From Dactylorhiza incarnata (lineage: Eukaryota > Streptophyta > Magnoliopsida > Asparagales > Orchidaceae), in assembly GCA_033032865.1 (NCBI GenBank), contig JAWHQI010000049.1, forward strand, positions 9,367,501 through 9,431,500: a stretch of DNA of 64,000 bases, in the 5' to 3' direction. Within the stretch, counting starts at the first letter, position 1, and each line of letters begins with the position of its first letter. Both the position numbers and the translations under genes were made by a program. Of this stretch, positions 1 to 9,416 are shown in pieces. The notes beneath the pieces were generated by a model. It saw only the letters and a list, made by a program, of their open reading frames with translations, searched no databases and had not been told where the DNA came from.

Positions 1-132
1 GAGGAGGGCTTCACCGAGGAAGCTTCGGCTACAGATGGAGATGGTTTCGCCGAGGAAGCTGTCGCCAAGGATGGAGATGGTTTCGTGCTCTGCTTTCGCC
101 AAGAAACCTTTCACCGACATGAGGGTTTCGAT
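1..132 (-). CDS. Possible N-terminal exon of an unknown gene running off the left edge
   Basis: Not recognised. On the minus strand an ATG at 132-130 opens a frame to the window edge. It holds an internal near-repeat in which an S-F-L-G-E motif recurs about every 16 residues. The DNA upstream of this ATG contains AAACCCT-like words, common in plant 5' leaders. The plus strand of the same interval is also open, to a TAG at 178-180, and reads as an acidic repeat rich in G-D-G-F, so the strand is uncertain. The repeat could equally be a coding-like minisatellite. Confidence 0.2.
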   Translation of the reverse strand, partial: METLMSVKGFLAKAEHETISILGDSFLGETISICSRSFLGEALL

Positions 133-540
133 CAGATGAAGGGGAAGATTTCTGCCAAGAGGCGGGTTTTTGGATATGGATAGGGTTTTTTGGAAGGTAA
201 TAAGGGGTTTATTTTCAGAAAAAAGGAAATGATTACATTAATTAATTGCAATTAACGAAAATTGGAGGGGCGGGGACTGATTTCACCTATTTAATGCAAT
301 GGAGAGACTGAAATCTTGCAAAACAAAATGTTGGTACTGATTTTCAAAAAGGTAATAAATTTGAGAACTGAAATAGCATTTTGCCTAAAAATTTGTATGG
401 AGACTAACAAACGCTATTGTGAACAGAAAAGAGCCTTTAAGCAGATAAAAGTGTAAATCACTTCTTTCAAAGTTGGTTATAATTGTTATTCTAAATTAAG
501 ATAAAGGAATCAACCTCCACAAAAGATGTAAACCTAGATA
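133..540. other. AT-rich intergenic DNA, nothing recognised
   Basis: No open frame, tRNA-like fold or terminal repeat was seen. If the left-edge frame is real on the minus strand, this would be its leader and promoter side. Confidence 0.4.
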
Positions 541-684
541 GATATCAAATGGAACAAAAACAAAATTTTAGAATTAAACATAAAAAATGAAAACCAAAAT
601 TCAGACAGAAAATTCAAAAAGAACACTTTCAAAAAATATTGTAAATATTTTAATTGTAATCAAGGACATTATACTAATGAATGT
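541..684 (+). pseudogene. Relic of a CCHC zinc-knuckle protein, possibly endogenous pararetrovirus
   Basis: A plus-strand frame is open from 541 to the chromovirus insertion. It is Lys/Asn-rich and ends in a zinc-knuckle-like motif with codons for Cys at 640 and 655, His at 667 and Cys at 682. The spacing is C-x4-C-x3-H-x4-C, one residue short of the canonical C-x2-C-x4-H-x4-C. A basic stretch before a knuckle containing G-H-Y and N-E-C is typical of coat proteins of plant pararetroviruses (Caulimoviridae), but gag knuckles can look similar. The last Cys codon lies across the chromovirus target duplication, so the motif was whole before insertion. The flank after 8197 meets stops within a few codons. 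The relic is degenerate and its assignment is tentative. Confidence 0.3.
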
Positions 685-1920
685 GATGTAGGGTAGGCTG
701 TGTAGTGGCGCTTAGGATGCAAATTAGTGATGTGAGGGGAATCGACTCAACCAAACCAATGATTAAATGCAAGACACGATTGATAGGCGAATTAATCAAC
801 GTAAGCAAACAAAATCATTATAATAAAACATCGCATTCATTCGAGGCAGGATAAGCAAATTTCTTTAAGCGGCTAGGCAATAGCTTTCCTCCGCACGGAC
901 GGCTAGAATAAGCGCGCGGCGAATTAGGCGACCTGCAGGGCAAGAGATTCACAGGAGAATACAACAAGCTAAAATTCCTTGAACAAAAGTACCACACGTG
1001 CACAATATATTATACCCAACAAAATAGATCGTCACAAATAACACATACAAAAATCTGAAATAAATCCAAGGGTGGCCGCAATCCAACACGGATCTGAATT
1101 TCGGAGGCGAAATAGGGCTTTCCGGGTGGTGGAGGACTAGATCGGGCACGGAGGAAAGTGGATCCACGGAAGGGAAGTGATTGGCGGCGGGATCGGGCGT
1201 TTTAGGGCTGGTTCGAGGCTTGGGACTGGACCGGGGCAGATCTGTCCAGATCTGGACAGATCCGGACAGTTTTGGGACAAGGGCAGCAGGAGGGCTATGA
1301 GAGGGGGCGGCTGGTGGTGTAGGCGGGCAGGCGGCGTGGGTGTTCAGGCGGTGGAGAGGCGGCAGGGGGGAGGGCTGTAGAGGGGCGGTGGCGAGATGGC
1401 TGCGGGCTAGGGAGGGGGCGGTGGCTGGTTGCGGGTTGGGAGGGAGGTGGCTGTAGCGCCGGCTGGCGGAGGGGGCAGCAGGGCTGCTGTAGTCGGTTGC
1501 AGGTGGGGCTGGCGGCAAGGGAAAGCAGGGAGGATAGGAGGAGGAGGAGGAAAGGAAGCTTACCCAATGGAGTCGGCACCACGGGCTCCACGGCGTCGGC
1601 ACCGCGGAAGGATCACCGGAAGCAAGGAAGATATCTTCTCCAAACTTCAGCAATAAGAAATCAGCCACCCTAAGACTCATATTTATAAGAAAACAAGACT
1701 AGGGCACCCGGAATCGACGGCTATGATTGGCCGACGGTTCCGTTCCCAAAATTATATGAAATAATATCCGAAATACATAGAGCTATATATGAAAGTGACT
1801 CGAAACGACGAGCCGGACGCATCCGCGGTAACGGATCGCCGATTCGATCAAGTCCGTCGGCGCGAATATACGAAGGTGGGGCCCGCCTTGCGCCGAGTTG
1901 CGCTCGATGGTCCCCCATCA
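684..1920 (-). repeat. 3' LTR of the young chromovirus
   Basis: 1237 bp, TGATGGGG... to ...TACATCA on the minus strand. It starts with the PPT junction at 1920/1921. It supplies the last 24 codons and stop of the polyprotein. Its middle is GC- and purine-rich on the plus strand and low in complexity. Confidence 0.95.
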
Positions 1921-4900
1921 ACTCCCCCCGACTGAAAAGCCTTCATCTCCGATGAATGGAGACGATCGTACTGTAGTCGAAGCCCGGGGGCGAGTTGATC
2001 AAGCTCAGCAGCAGCAATCCAAGTGTCGTCGGAAGAAGAACGTCCCAACCAGCGAACCAAGTAGCGGCACACGAGCCCATCCGCGGCGGGGATGAACTCA
2101 TGCGTAATGATCTCAGTAATCTGCTCGACCCTCTGCTCTCGGGAGAAGTGGTCCGGCGATGGTGGTGGTACCGCCGGTGAAGCCAATGGTGGTGAACTCC
2201 TGGGGAAATGGGAATCAAGTGGAGGCTGGGTGGTGGGGTCAAGGGGTGATGGTGGAAGGTCAGGAGGGCTGCCAAGGTAAGGGTCAGAGTACTCGTGAGG
2301 TGGGAAGTACGGTGTCAGGTCCTCAACATTGAACACGGGGTGGATACCCATGCTCGAAGGAATGTCTAGCTCGTAGGCATTCAACCCGATCCGCTTCAAA
2401 ACGCTGTAGGGCCCAATTCGCTTGGCGCTTAATTTCTTGGAAGGCCCCTGAGGGAGCCGTTCCGCACGAACTCGAACCATCACCTGTTCGCCAACCAGAA
2501 AATGTTTCTCCCGCCTATGTCTGTCCGCCTGTTCTTTATAATGTTCGTTGCTTAAATTGATTTTTCGCCTGACAGACTCATGCAACTCATGCAAATGACG
2601 CGTGAAAGACTCAGCAGACTCACTAGGACGTGACTCAGTCGGGATAGGTATAAGATCAATAGGCTTCCTAGGGTCATAACCGGATACTACCTGGAACGGA
2701 CTCAGACCAGTCGACCTATTGATGGAACTGTTATACGCAAACTCCGCTATAGGGAGTATCGAGTCCCAGCCAGACGCGTGCTCACCAACGAGACATCTCA
2801 ACAGGTTACCCAGACTTCTATTCACCACCTCGGTCTGGCTGTCAGTCTGAGGGTGGTAAGCGGAAGAGAACTTAAGCGTAGTCCCGGTCTTGCGCCATAA
2901 CGTCTTCCAAAAATAACTAACGAACCGCACATCTCGATCGGACACGATGGACTTCGGGAGACCGTGTAATCTAAAGACCTCACTCATAAATAGGGCTGCG
3001 ACGTGGGGCGCGTCGAAAGTCTTCCTACATGCGATAAAATGTGCCATCTTAGAGAACCGGTCGACCACTACAAAGATAGAATCATGCTTCCGCAGAGTGC
3101 GCGGAAGTCCAAGCACGAAGTCCATACTAATGTCCTCCCAAGGACGATGTGGAACGGGTAAAGGAGTGTATAAGCCCGTGTTCTGCTTCGTTCCCTTGGC
3201 CGTCTGGCATACGCGACAGTGTCGAACTACACGAGCTACATCTTTCTTCAAGCTCGGCCAATAGAAACGATCCTCTACCATAGCAATCGATTTGTCTCGC
3301 CCAAAATGGCCGGCGGCGCCCCCGGCGTGTAGTTCCCATACTAAATAATCACGATATGAGGTATTGGGTACACACAAGCGGGAGCCCCGGAATAGGTATT
3401 TGTCGATGATCTGAAATCCTTCGACAGGATCAGGAGGGTCCCTCGATAACGCGGTGTAAGTCTCAGCAAAATCAGGACAAGTAGGGTAGTCCAGGATCAA
3501 TCTCTCGAAGCCATCCACCTGGGCCCGCAGTGTGTGAAGTAGAGAGACTCGACGACTGAGAGCGTCGGCGGGCTTGTTCTCAACACCAGCACGATGTTTG
3601 AGAACATAGTGGAAATCCTGAAGGTACTCTACCCACTTCGCATGGCGGTGACTCAGCTTCCTCTGAGAGTCGAGGTAGCGTAGGGCCTGGTGGTCCGAAT
3701 ACAGCACAAACTCCCGGGGAAGGAGGTAGTGTCTCCAATATCGCAGTGACTGGACGATAGCATAAAATTCCCGATCATAATTCGAGTATTTTTGCTTGGC
3801 TTCATTCAGTTTCTCACTAAAGTAGGAAACTGGGTGTCCCTCTTGACTCAACACTCCCCCAATGCCCATGCCTGACGCGTCACACGCAACCTCGAAGGCT
3901 TTACTAAAATCGGGGAGTCGTAGAACGGGGGCGGACGTCAGCTTGTCCTTTATCTCTTCGAATGCTCGAGTGGCCGCAGGGGTCCACTGAAAATCTCCCT
4001 TGCGCAGGCAACTAGTGAATGGGGCCATAATCGAGCTAAAATCCCTAACGAATCTCCTATAAAAGGTCGCAAGCCCATGAAAGCTACGGGCCTCATGAAT
4101 GGTCGAGGGTATGGGCCACTCACGGATGGACTGGACCTTCTCAGGGTCGACTGACACGCCTGAGGAGGAGATAATAAATCCCAGAAAGTGGACGGACTCA
4201 GATAGGAAGGAGCACTTCTTGAGGTTGATAAACAGTTTCTCCTTTCGGAGAATATCGAATAAGAGTCTCAAGTGCTCGAGGTGATCTGGCTCACTGTGGC
4301 TATAGATCAGAATGTCGTCAAAGTAGACGACGAGGAATTTGCCCATATAGGGCCGCAGGACCTGGGTCATGACTCGCATAAACGTGCTCGGGGCGTTCGA
4401 GAGCCCAAATGGCATGACCAGCCACTCGTATAAACCGTCTTTCGTCTTAAACGCCGTCTTCCACTCGTCGCCCTCACGCACTCTAATCTGGTGATACCCG
4501 CTTCGGAGATCGATCTTCGAGAAGATCTGAGCCCCGGACATCGTGTCTAGTAGGTCGTCCAGACGAGGGATCGGGAAACGATACTTTACCGTAATTTTAT
4601 TGATAGCGCGACTATCGATACACATACGCCAGCTTCCGTCCTTCTTAGGGGTAAGAAGGGCGGGGACGGCGCACGGACTCAAGCTCTCACGGATAAATTG
4701 CTTCCGAAGAAGCTCATCAACCTGCCTCTTGAGCTCAGCGTGCTCAACAGGGTTCATGCGATAGTGTGGCAGGTTGGGGAGCGAGGCCCCCGGGACTAAA
4801 TCGATGGCGTGCTGAATGTCCCGCAGAGGGGGTAACTCATCAGGAAGCTCCTCTGGCATAATATCCGCAAACTCACCTAGTAAGGGTCGAACGGCGGGAT

Positions 4901-6923
4901 GAACCTCGGGTGTAGGGCAATCAGATGCCATAGTGGCTGCCACTACGTACATGATCCCCGCATCGATGCTATCTCTCAGGAACTCACCACACCTCAGAAT
5001 GTGCACGGGTCTCGAAGCAATCGTGCTAGTGGACGGCTCGACCCGGGCCTTGGACCGCTCTCTGGGCTGGGTGGGAGATAAAGTGATCTTCCGCCCCTTA
5101 TCATAGAAGACACACGTGTTTGACCGACCGAAACACGTGACATCGCGATCAAATAGCCAAGGGCGGCCCAGCAAGACGTGGGCGACATCCATAGGGATGA
5201 CGTCGCACCAAACTCGGTCCTCAAAGGATGCGATGGTGATCGGAACAAGGCAGCGCTGGGTAACCTGGATGGCTGTCTTGTCGACCCAGATGACACGATA
5301 AGGGTGGGGGTGAGGCTCTGCCTTCACCTGCATGCGGTCTAGACCCTTCTGGGCCACGATATTCACACAGCTCCCACTATCGATAGCTAACTTGCAGGGT
5401 CCGCCTGCACTCGGGAAATATGTGTAGAAAATGGTAGTACGGCGCCAATCCTCATCAGCACGTGGGGTGTGCAGGAAGCGCCTGACTACACCAACCTCTA
5501 ACGACCGCTCAGCGTCGCTCTCCCATCCCTCCTCAACGGTGGCAGTGACCTCCTCAGTAATCTCCCCATCTCCCTCTAAAGCGGTCTCCTCCTCGTCAAT
5601 CAACAGACTACGTGTGGGGCAGTGGGCCGCAACGTGTCCTCTACCCCCGCACCTAAAACACTGAATACCCCCAGGCCTCTGGCCCTCGGTAGCGACAGCC
5701 TTCCCCCTCAAATCAGGGGTGACTCGGGGGGGTGGAGTGGCTGCAGCAGTCTGGGCTGGAGCGGGCTTCCTAAACGTCGACGAATCCGTCCGGGAAGGAA
5801 ACTGCTTCGTGCTAGGGGCACGAAGGTACTGCTCATATTCAAGAGCGAGCTGGAATATCTGGTCTACAGTCTCCAAGCGGTGGGGAATCAGCTCTCTCCG
5901 GAGATCCGCACGGAGGCCAGCCTTGAATCGAGAGGCAGTGGCAATAGGTTCCTCCGAAATATCGCTCCTAACAACTAGCTCGTCGAATCGAGCCATATAC
6001 TCAGCTACGGAAAGCGTCCCCTGACGTAAGCTCTGCAGCTGATCAAGTAGTTGGTCACGGTAGGAAGCGGGGAGGTATTTGTCCTTAAGCCTCTCCTTCA
6101 TATCATCCCATCGGGTGATGGGATAGTAACCGTCACGATCTAAGGCTCGCTCAACACTAATCCAATACACCTTAGCCTGTCCGACTAACTTCATCTTGGC
6201 AAACCGGACGCAACGATCATCACTCATGTCGTACCAATCAAAATAGTGATCCATGTCCAGGAGCCAGTCACTAAAGGCCTTCGGATCCAGGCGACCATCG
6301 AATGTCGGGGCATCGAGGCGAATCCTACGGGTGATGTCAAGTGCGCGGTCACCTCTCCGCGGGTCAGGATAATCATCAAGATCGTCGTCACGCTCGTAAT
6401 CGTGCCGAGCGGGTGGGGGTCCGCGCTCACGTCGTCCTGGTGGGTAGTACTCGTCACGATGCTGGTCATGACGACCGTGTGGAGGGGCACGGTCCCTGGG
6501 GCCAGGCTGACGTGGCATGCGGTAGTCTTCCCGCGGGGGCGGGGGTCGGCCACGTGCTGGCTCAGGAGTCCGCCTTGCTGGCGGGGTGGGGGCTCTCACA
6601 GGAATCTCGCGGCGGTAGCGGTAAGCCGGCGGTGGGTCATCTCTGTCCCGCTGACCACGGCGGGGAGGATAGCCCGGGTCATCCGCTATCTCATCGTCAT
6701 GTTGGGAAGGAGTATCCCTAGCGTTCTCAATCCTATCTAGGCGACGGTTTACCGCGGCAATATCATGTTGCACGGCCTCAAACTGGGTGCCTAAAGCATC
6801 GAAACGGTCTAACATCAGACGCTCAAAATCCGTCGTGGCAGCGCTCGAATTCGAGCCTGCCGCTCGTTCGTTGGTGACCTGTGGATCTACCATGCTTCTA
6901 AATGACCTACCACTACGGAGCAT
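1848..6923 (-). CDS. Intact Gag-Pol polyprotein of the chromovirus (1691 aa)
   Basis: One continuous frame encodes the whole retrotransposon machinery. In order: Gag capsid (about residues 210-400); CCHC zinc knuckle C-x2-C-x4-H-x4-C near 420-433; aspartic protease with D-S-G near 510; reverse transcriptase with YFDDILIYS near 865; RNase H; integrase with an HHCC finger near 1200-1250 and catalytic Asp near 1267 and 1329 and Glu near 1364 (35 apart); a G-P-Y motif near 1504; and a chromodomain-like segment near 1596-1650 with conserved W and L-V-R-W. Chromodomains guide integration to marked chromatin. The last 24 codons lie in the 3' LTR. The start Met lies 22 bp downstream of the PBS; a Met four codons further in is an alternative. 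No stop or frameshift was seen and all catalytic residues are present. Confidence 0.95.
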   Translation of the reverse strand: MLRSGRSFRSMVDPQVTNERAAGSNSSAATTDFERLMLDRFDALGTQFEAVQHDIAAVNRRLDRIENARDTPSQHDDEIADDPGYPPRRGQRDRDDPPPAYRYRREIPVRAPTPPARRTPEPARGRPPPPREDYRMPRQPGPRDRAPPHGRHDQHRDEYYPPGRRERGPPPARHDYERDDDLDDYPDPRRGDRALDITRRIRLDAPTFDGRLDPKAFSDWLLDMDHYFDWYDMSDDRCVRFAKMKLVGQAKVYWISVERALDRDGYYPITRWDDMKERLKDKYLPASYRDQLLDQLQSLRQGTLSVAEYMARFDELVVRSDISEEPIATASRFKAGLRADLRRELIPHRLETVDQIFQLALEYEQYLRAPSTKQFPSRTDSSTFRKPAPAQTAAATPPPRVTPDLRGKAVATEGQRPGGIQCFRCGGRGHVAAHCPTRSLLIDEEETALEGDGEITEEVTATVEEGWESDAERSLEVGVVRRFLHTPRADEDWRRTTIFYTYFPSAGGPCKLAIDSGSCVNIVAQKGLDRMQVKAEPHPHPYRVIWVDKTAIQVTQRCLVPITIASFEDRVWCDVIPMDVAHVLLGRPWLFDRDVTCFGRSNTCVFYDKGRKITLSPTQPRERSKARVEPSTSTIASRPVHILRCGEFLRDSIDAGIMYVVAATMASDCPTPEVHPAVRPLLGEFADIMPEELPDELPPLRDIQHAIDLVPGASLPNLPHYRMNPVEHAELKRQVDELLRKQFIRESLSPCAVPALLTPKKDGSWRMCIDSRAINKITVKYRFPIPRLDDLLDTMSGAQIFSKIDLRSGYHQIRVREGDEWKTAFKTKDGLYEWLVMPFGLSNAPSTFMRVMTQVLRPYMGKFLVVYFDDILIYSHSEPDHLEHLRLLFDILRKEKLFINLKKCSFLSESVHFLGFIISSSGVSVDPEKVQSIREWPIPSTIHEARSFHGLATFYRRFVRDFSSIMAPFTSCLRKGDFQWTPAATRAFEEIKDKLTSAPVLRLPDFSKAFEVACDASGMGIGGVLSQEGHPVSYFSEKLNEAKQKYSNYDREFYAIVQSLRYWRHYLLPREFVLYSDHQALRYLDSQRKLSHRHAKWVEYLQDFHYVLKHRAGVENKPADALSRRVSLLHTLRAQVDGFERLILDYPTCPDFAETYTALSRDPPDPVEGFQIIDKYLFRGSRLCVPNTSYRDYLVWELHAGGAAGHFGRDKSIAMVEDRFYWPSLKKDVARVVRHCRVCQTAKGTKQNTGLYTPLPVPHRPWEDISMDFVLGLPRTLRKHDSIFVVVDRFSKMAHFIACRKTFDAPHVAALFMSEVFRLHGLPKSIVSDRDVRFVSYFWKTLWRKTGTTLKFSSAYHPQTDSQTEVVNRSLGNLLRCLVGEHASGWDSILPIAEFAYNSSINRSTGLSPFQVVSGYDPRKPIDLIPIPTESRPSESAESFTRHLHELHESVRRKINLSNEHYKEQADRHRREKHFLVGEQVMVRVRAERLPQGPSKKLSAKRIGPYSVLKRIGLNAYELDIPSSMGIHPVFNVEDLTPYFPPHEYSDPYLGSPPDLPPSPLDPTTQPPLDSHFPRSSPPLASPAVPPPSPDHFSREQRVEQITEIITHEFIPAADGLVCRYLVRWLGRSSSDDTWIAAAELDQLAPGLRLQYDRLHSSEMKAFQSGGVDGGPSSATRRKAGPTFVYSRRRT
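1921..1930 (-). other. Polypurine tract
   Basis: A G-rich run ending in GAGT on the minus strand directly abuts the 3' LTR. It also encodes part of the polyprotein (S-G-G-V), so it sits within the coding frame. Confidence 0.8.
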
Positions 6924-6941
6924 GCAAACAGCCCGACCTGG

Positions 6942-6953
6942 GCTCTGATACCA
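6942..6953 (-). other. Primer-binding site, initiator tRNA-Met
   Basis: The minus strand reads TGGTATCAGAGC, complementary to the 3' end of plant initiator tRNA-Met. It lies two bases inside the 5' LTR, as expected for first-strand priming. Confidence 0.9.
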
Positions 6954-6955
6954 AC

Positions 6956-8192
6956 TGATGTAGGGTAGGCTGTGTAGTGGCGCTTAGGATGCAAATTAGT
7001 GATGTGAGGGGAATCGACTCAACCAAACCAATGATTAAATGCAAGACACGATTGATAGGCGAATTAATCAACGTAAGCAAACAAAATCATTATAATAAAA
7101 CATCGCATTCATTCGAGGCAGGATAAGCAAATTTCTTTAAGCGGCTAGGCAATAGCTTTCCTCCGCACGGAGGGCTAGAATAAGCGCGCGGCGAATTAGG
7201 CGACCTGCAGGGCAAGAGATTCACAGGAGAATACAACAAGCTAAAATTCCTTGAACAAAAGTACCACACGTGCACAATATATTATACCCAACAAAATAGA
7301 TCGTCACAAATAACACATACAAAAATCTGAAATAAATCCAAGGGTGGCCGCAATCCAACACGGATCTGAATTTCGGAGGCGAAATAGGGCTTTCCGGGTG
7401 GTGGAGGACTAGATCGGGCACGGAGGAAAGTGGATCCACGGAAGGGAAGTGATTGGCGGCGGGATCGGGCGTTTTAGGGCTGGTTCGAGGCTTGGGACTG
7501 GACCGGGGCAGATCTGTCCAGATCTGGACAGATCCGGACAGTTTTGGGACAAGGGCAGCAGGAGGGCTATGAGAGGGGGCGGCTGGTGGTGTAGGCGGGC
7601 AGGCGGCGTGGGTGTTCAGGCGGTGGAGAGGCGGCAGGGGGGAGGGCTGTAGAGGGGCGGTGGCGAGATGGCTGCGGGCTAGGGAGGGGGCGGTGGCTGG
7701 TTGCGGGTTGGGAGGGAGGTGGCTGTAGCGCCGGCTGGCGGAGGGGGCAGCAGGGCTGCTGTAGTCGGTTGCAGGTGGGGCTGGCGGCAAGGGAAAGCAG
7801 GGAGGATAGGAGGAGGAGGAGGAAAGGAAGCTTACCCAATGGAGTCGGCACCACGGGCTCCACGGCGTCGGCACCGCGGAAGGATCACCGGAAGCAAGGA
7901 AGATATCTTCTCCAAACTTCAGCAATAAGAAATCAGCCACCCTAAGACTCATATTTATAAGAAAACAAGACTAGGGCACCCGGAATCGACGGCTATGATT
8001 GGCCGACGGTTCCGTTCCCAAAATTATATGAAATAATATCCGAAATACATAGAGCTATATATGAAAGTGACTCGAAACGACGAGCCGGACGCATCCGCGG
8101 TAACGGATCGCCGATTCGATCAAGTCCGTCGGCGCGAATATACGAAGGTGGGGCCCGCCTTGCGCCGAGTTGCGCTCGATGGTCCCCCATCA
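6956..8192 (-). repeat. 5' LTR of the young chromovirus
   Basis: 1237 bp, identical to 684-1920 apart from position 7172. It is followed, in element direction, by two bases and then the primer-binding site. Confidence 0.95.
7952..7959 (-). promoter_or_regulatory. TATA box of the chromovirus 5' LTR
   Basis: TATAAATA on the minus strand, about 235 bp into the LTR. Transcription would start near 7920 and leave a long leader. The same box occurs in the 3' LTR near 1680-1687. Position and match to the TATA consensus are the only evidence. Confidence 0.45.
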
Positions 8193-8197
8193 GAATG

Positions 8198-9411
8198 TCT
8201 CATAAATATAAATAAAATTTATTATTCCTAACCTTCATGATTACGTTATTTACAATGGTACCACTAAAGATATTAAACATCTATACATAATGAATCAAAT
8301 TCAAATAAGGATCTAAGCAATGATTATAACAAAATAAATATTAATATAATAACACTCAACCAAATCATTCACTCATACAAATTGAACTAGCGTCTCCTTT
8401 TACCTTATATCCAAAAAAGGAACTAACTCTCCATGACATACCTAATTTACCACTAATGAATTAATGACAAACTCAAATTCAGATAAAATTTAAGCAGCCA
8501 TTTTAACAAAATAAATATTAATATGATAACAGCAGACAATAATTTTATGCTGTAAATGTAGAGAAAAAAAAAACTTTTTCTTATTTTGATTATTAAATTC
8601 TCCAAGTGAAATTAAAAAAAGATTTGTTGAAATCATGAAAAAAAAGAAATTTTGCCTAAATTTTTGTATCATCATTATCATCTAGATATGATGTATGAAT
8701 TCTTTTTTTTTTTGGAGAATGTGATGGCATGAACAATATATTGACCCAAAATTTATTTACCACATGTATAAAATAGTTAGAGATGAATTAATAAGAAAAA
8801 CATTGAAATTCATCAAGGCATTCAAGTAATATCATAAAAGATATTAAAATTGAGTTAGATGTGATATGATAGTCATAGTTGGGGTGTTGACTCAGTTTGT
8901 GATTTGTTTGTGACTTGACAAGGCAGAGTTTATGTCCTTGATGGAATGCTATAAGAAATTTAAACTAAAGAGGAATGCTTGGATAAAGAGAGATGAGAAA
9001 GAAATTTTGTATAACAATTTGATAATTTGATGTTTATTTGCATGTGATCCTTAGTATTTAGTTATGGGACTCATTTCTGAAGAATTTCCCAAAAAGTATT
9101 CCAATTATGCCGGAGTGGACAGTGCAAGTAGAGAGACATATCACTTTCATACGGTGCTTTGAAGTGTATCTTCCATGGTATATTAGTTATGCCTCTTTCA
9201 TAGGAGGGATTATTGAGGACAGGTCCCGTTCCGAACGAGTCAAATCGGCTGCCACAGTTAAATTATAGACTAAATTTACGAGTTAAATAGCCCATTGTTA
9301 AGACCCACATATAAGCCCCATTTTCCCTCTTCTTGTATTTAGTCTCACCCCATTTTCCACATTTTCCCTCTTTTTGTCCATCAAATATGTGATGGCAAAA
9401 TCATAAAAGTC
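8198..9411. other. AT-rich intergenic DNA with a degenerate direct repeat
   Basis: This is the right flank of the chromovirus insertion. Two similar copies of about 65 bp lie at 8289-8353 and 8463-8531 and share a 16-base run ending in AAATATTAATAT. A short Lys-rich frame (about 8920-9030, plus) has no recognisable homology. No gene is called. Confidence 0.4.
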
Positions 9412-9416
9412 TTCAT

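Larger units (their letters stand above)
684..8192 (-). mobile_element. Young full-length Ty3/gypsy chromovirus, probably CRM-like
   Basis: A complete LTR retrotransposon of 7509 bp. It is flanked by a perfect 5-bp target duplication GAATG (679-683 and 8193-8197). Its two 1237-bp LTRs differ by one base (C at 900, G at 7172). PBS, PPT and an unbroken polyprotein are all present. With the usual plant LTR rate of 1.3e-8 per site per year, one difference implies tens of thousands of years, so it could still be active. A C-terminal chromodomain-like region defines a chromovirus. A polyprotein end read into the 3' LTR is a trait known in the CRM clade, but lineage placement by eye is uncertain (Galadriel or Tekay are alternatives). 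Confidence 0.93.

Noticed and set aside
7221..7952. 243-residue minus-strand frame in the LTR (also at 949-1680)
   Set aside because: Pro/Ser-rich low-complexity product of GC-skewed LTR DNA. Its ATG overlaps the TATA box, so it would lie upstream of the transcript start. Identity between LTRs reflects recent insertion, not coding constraint.
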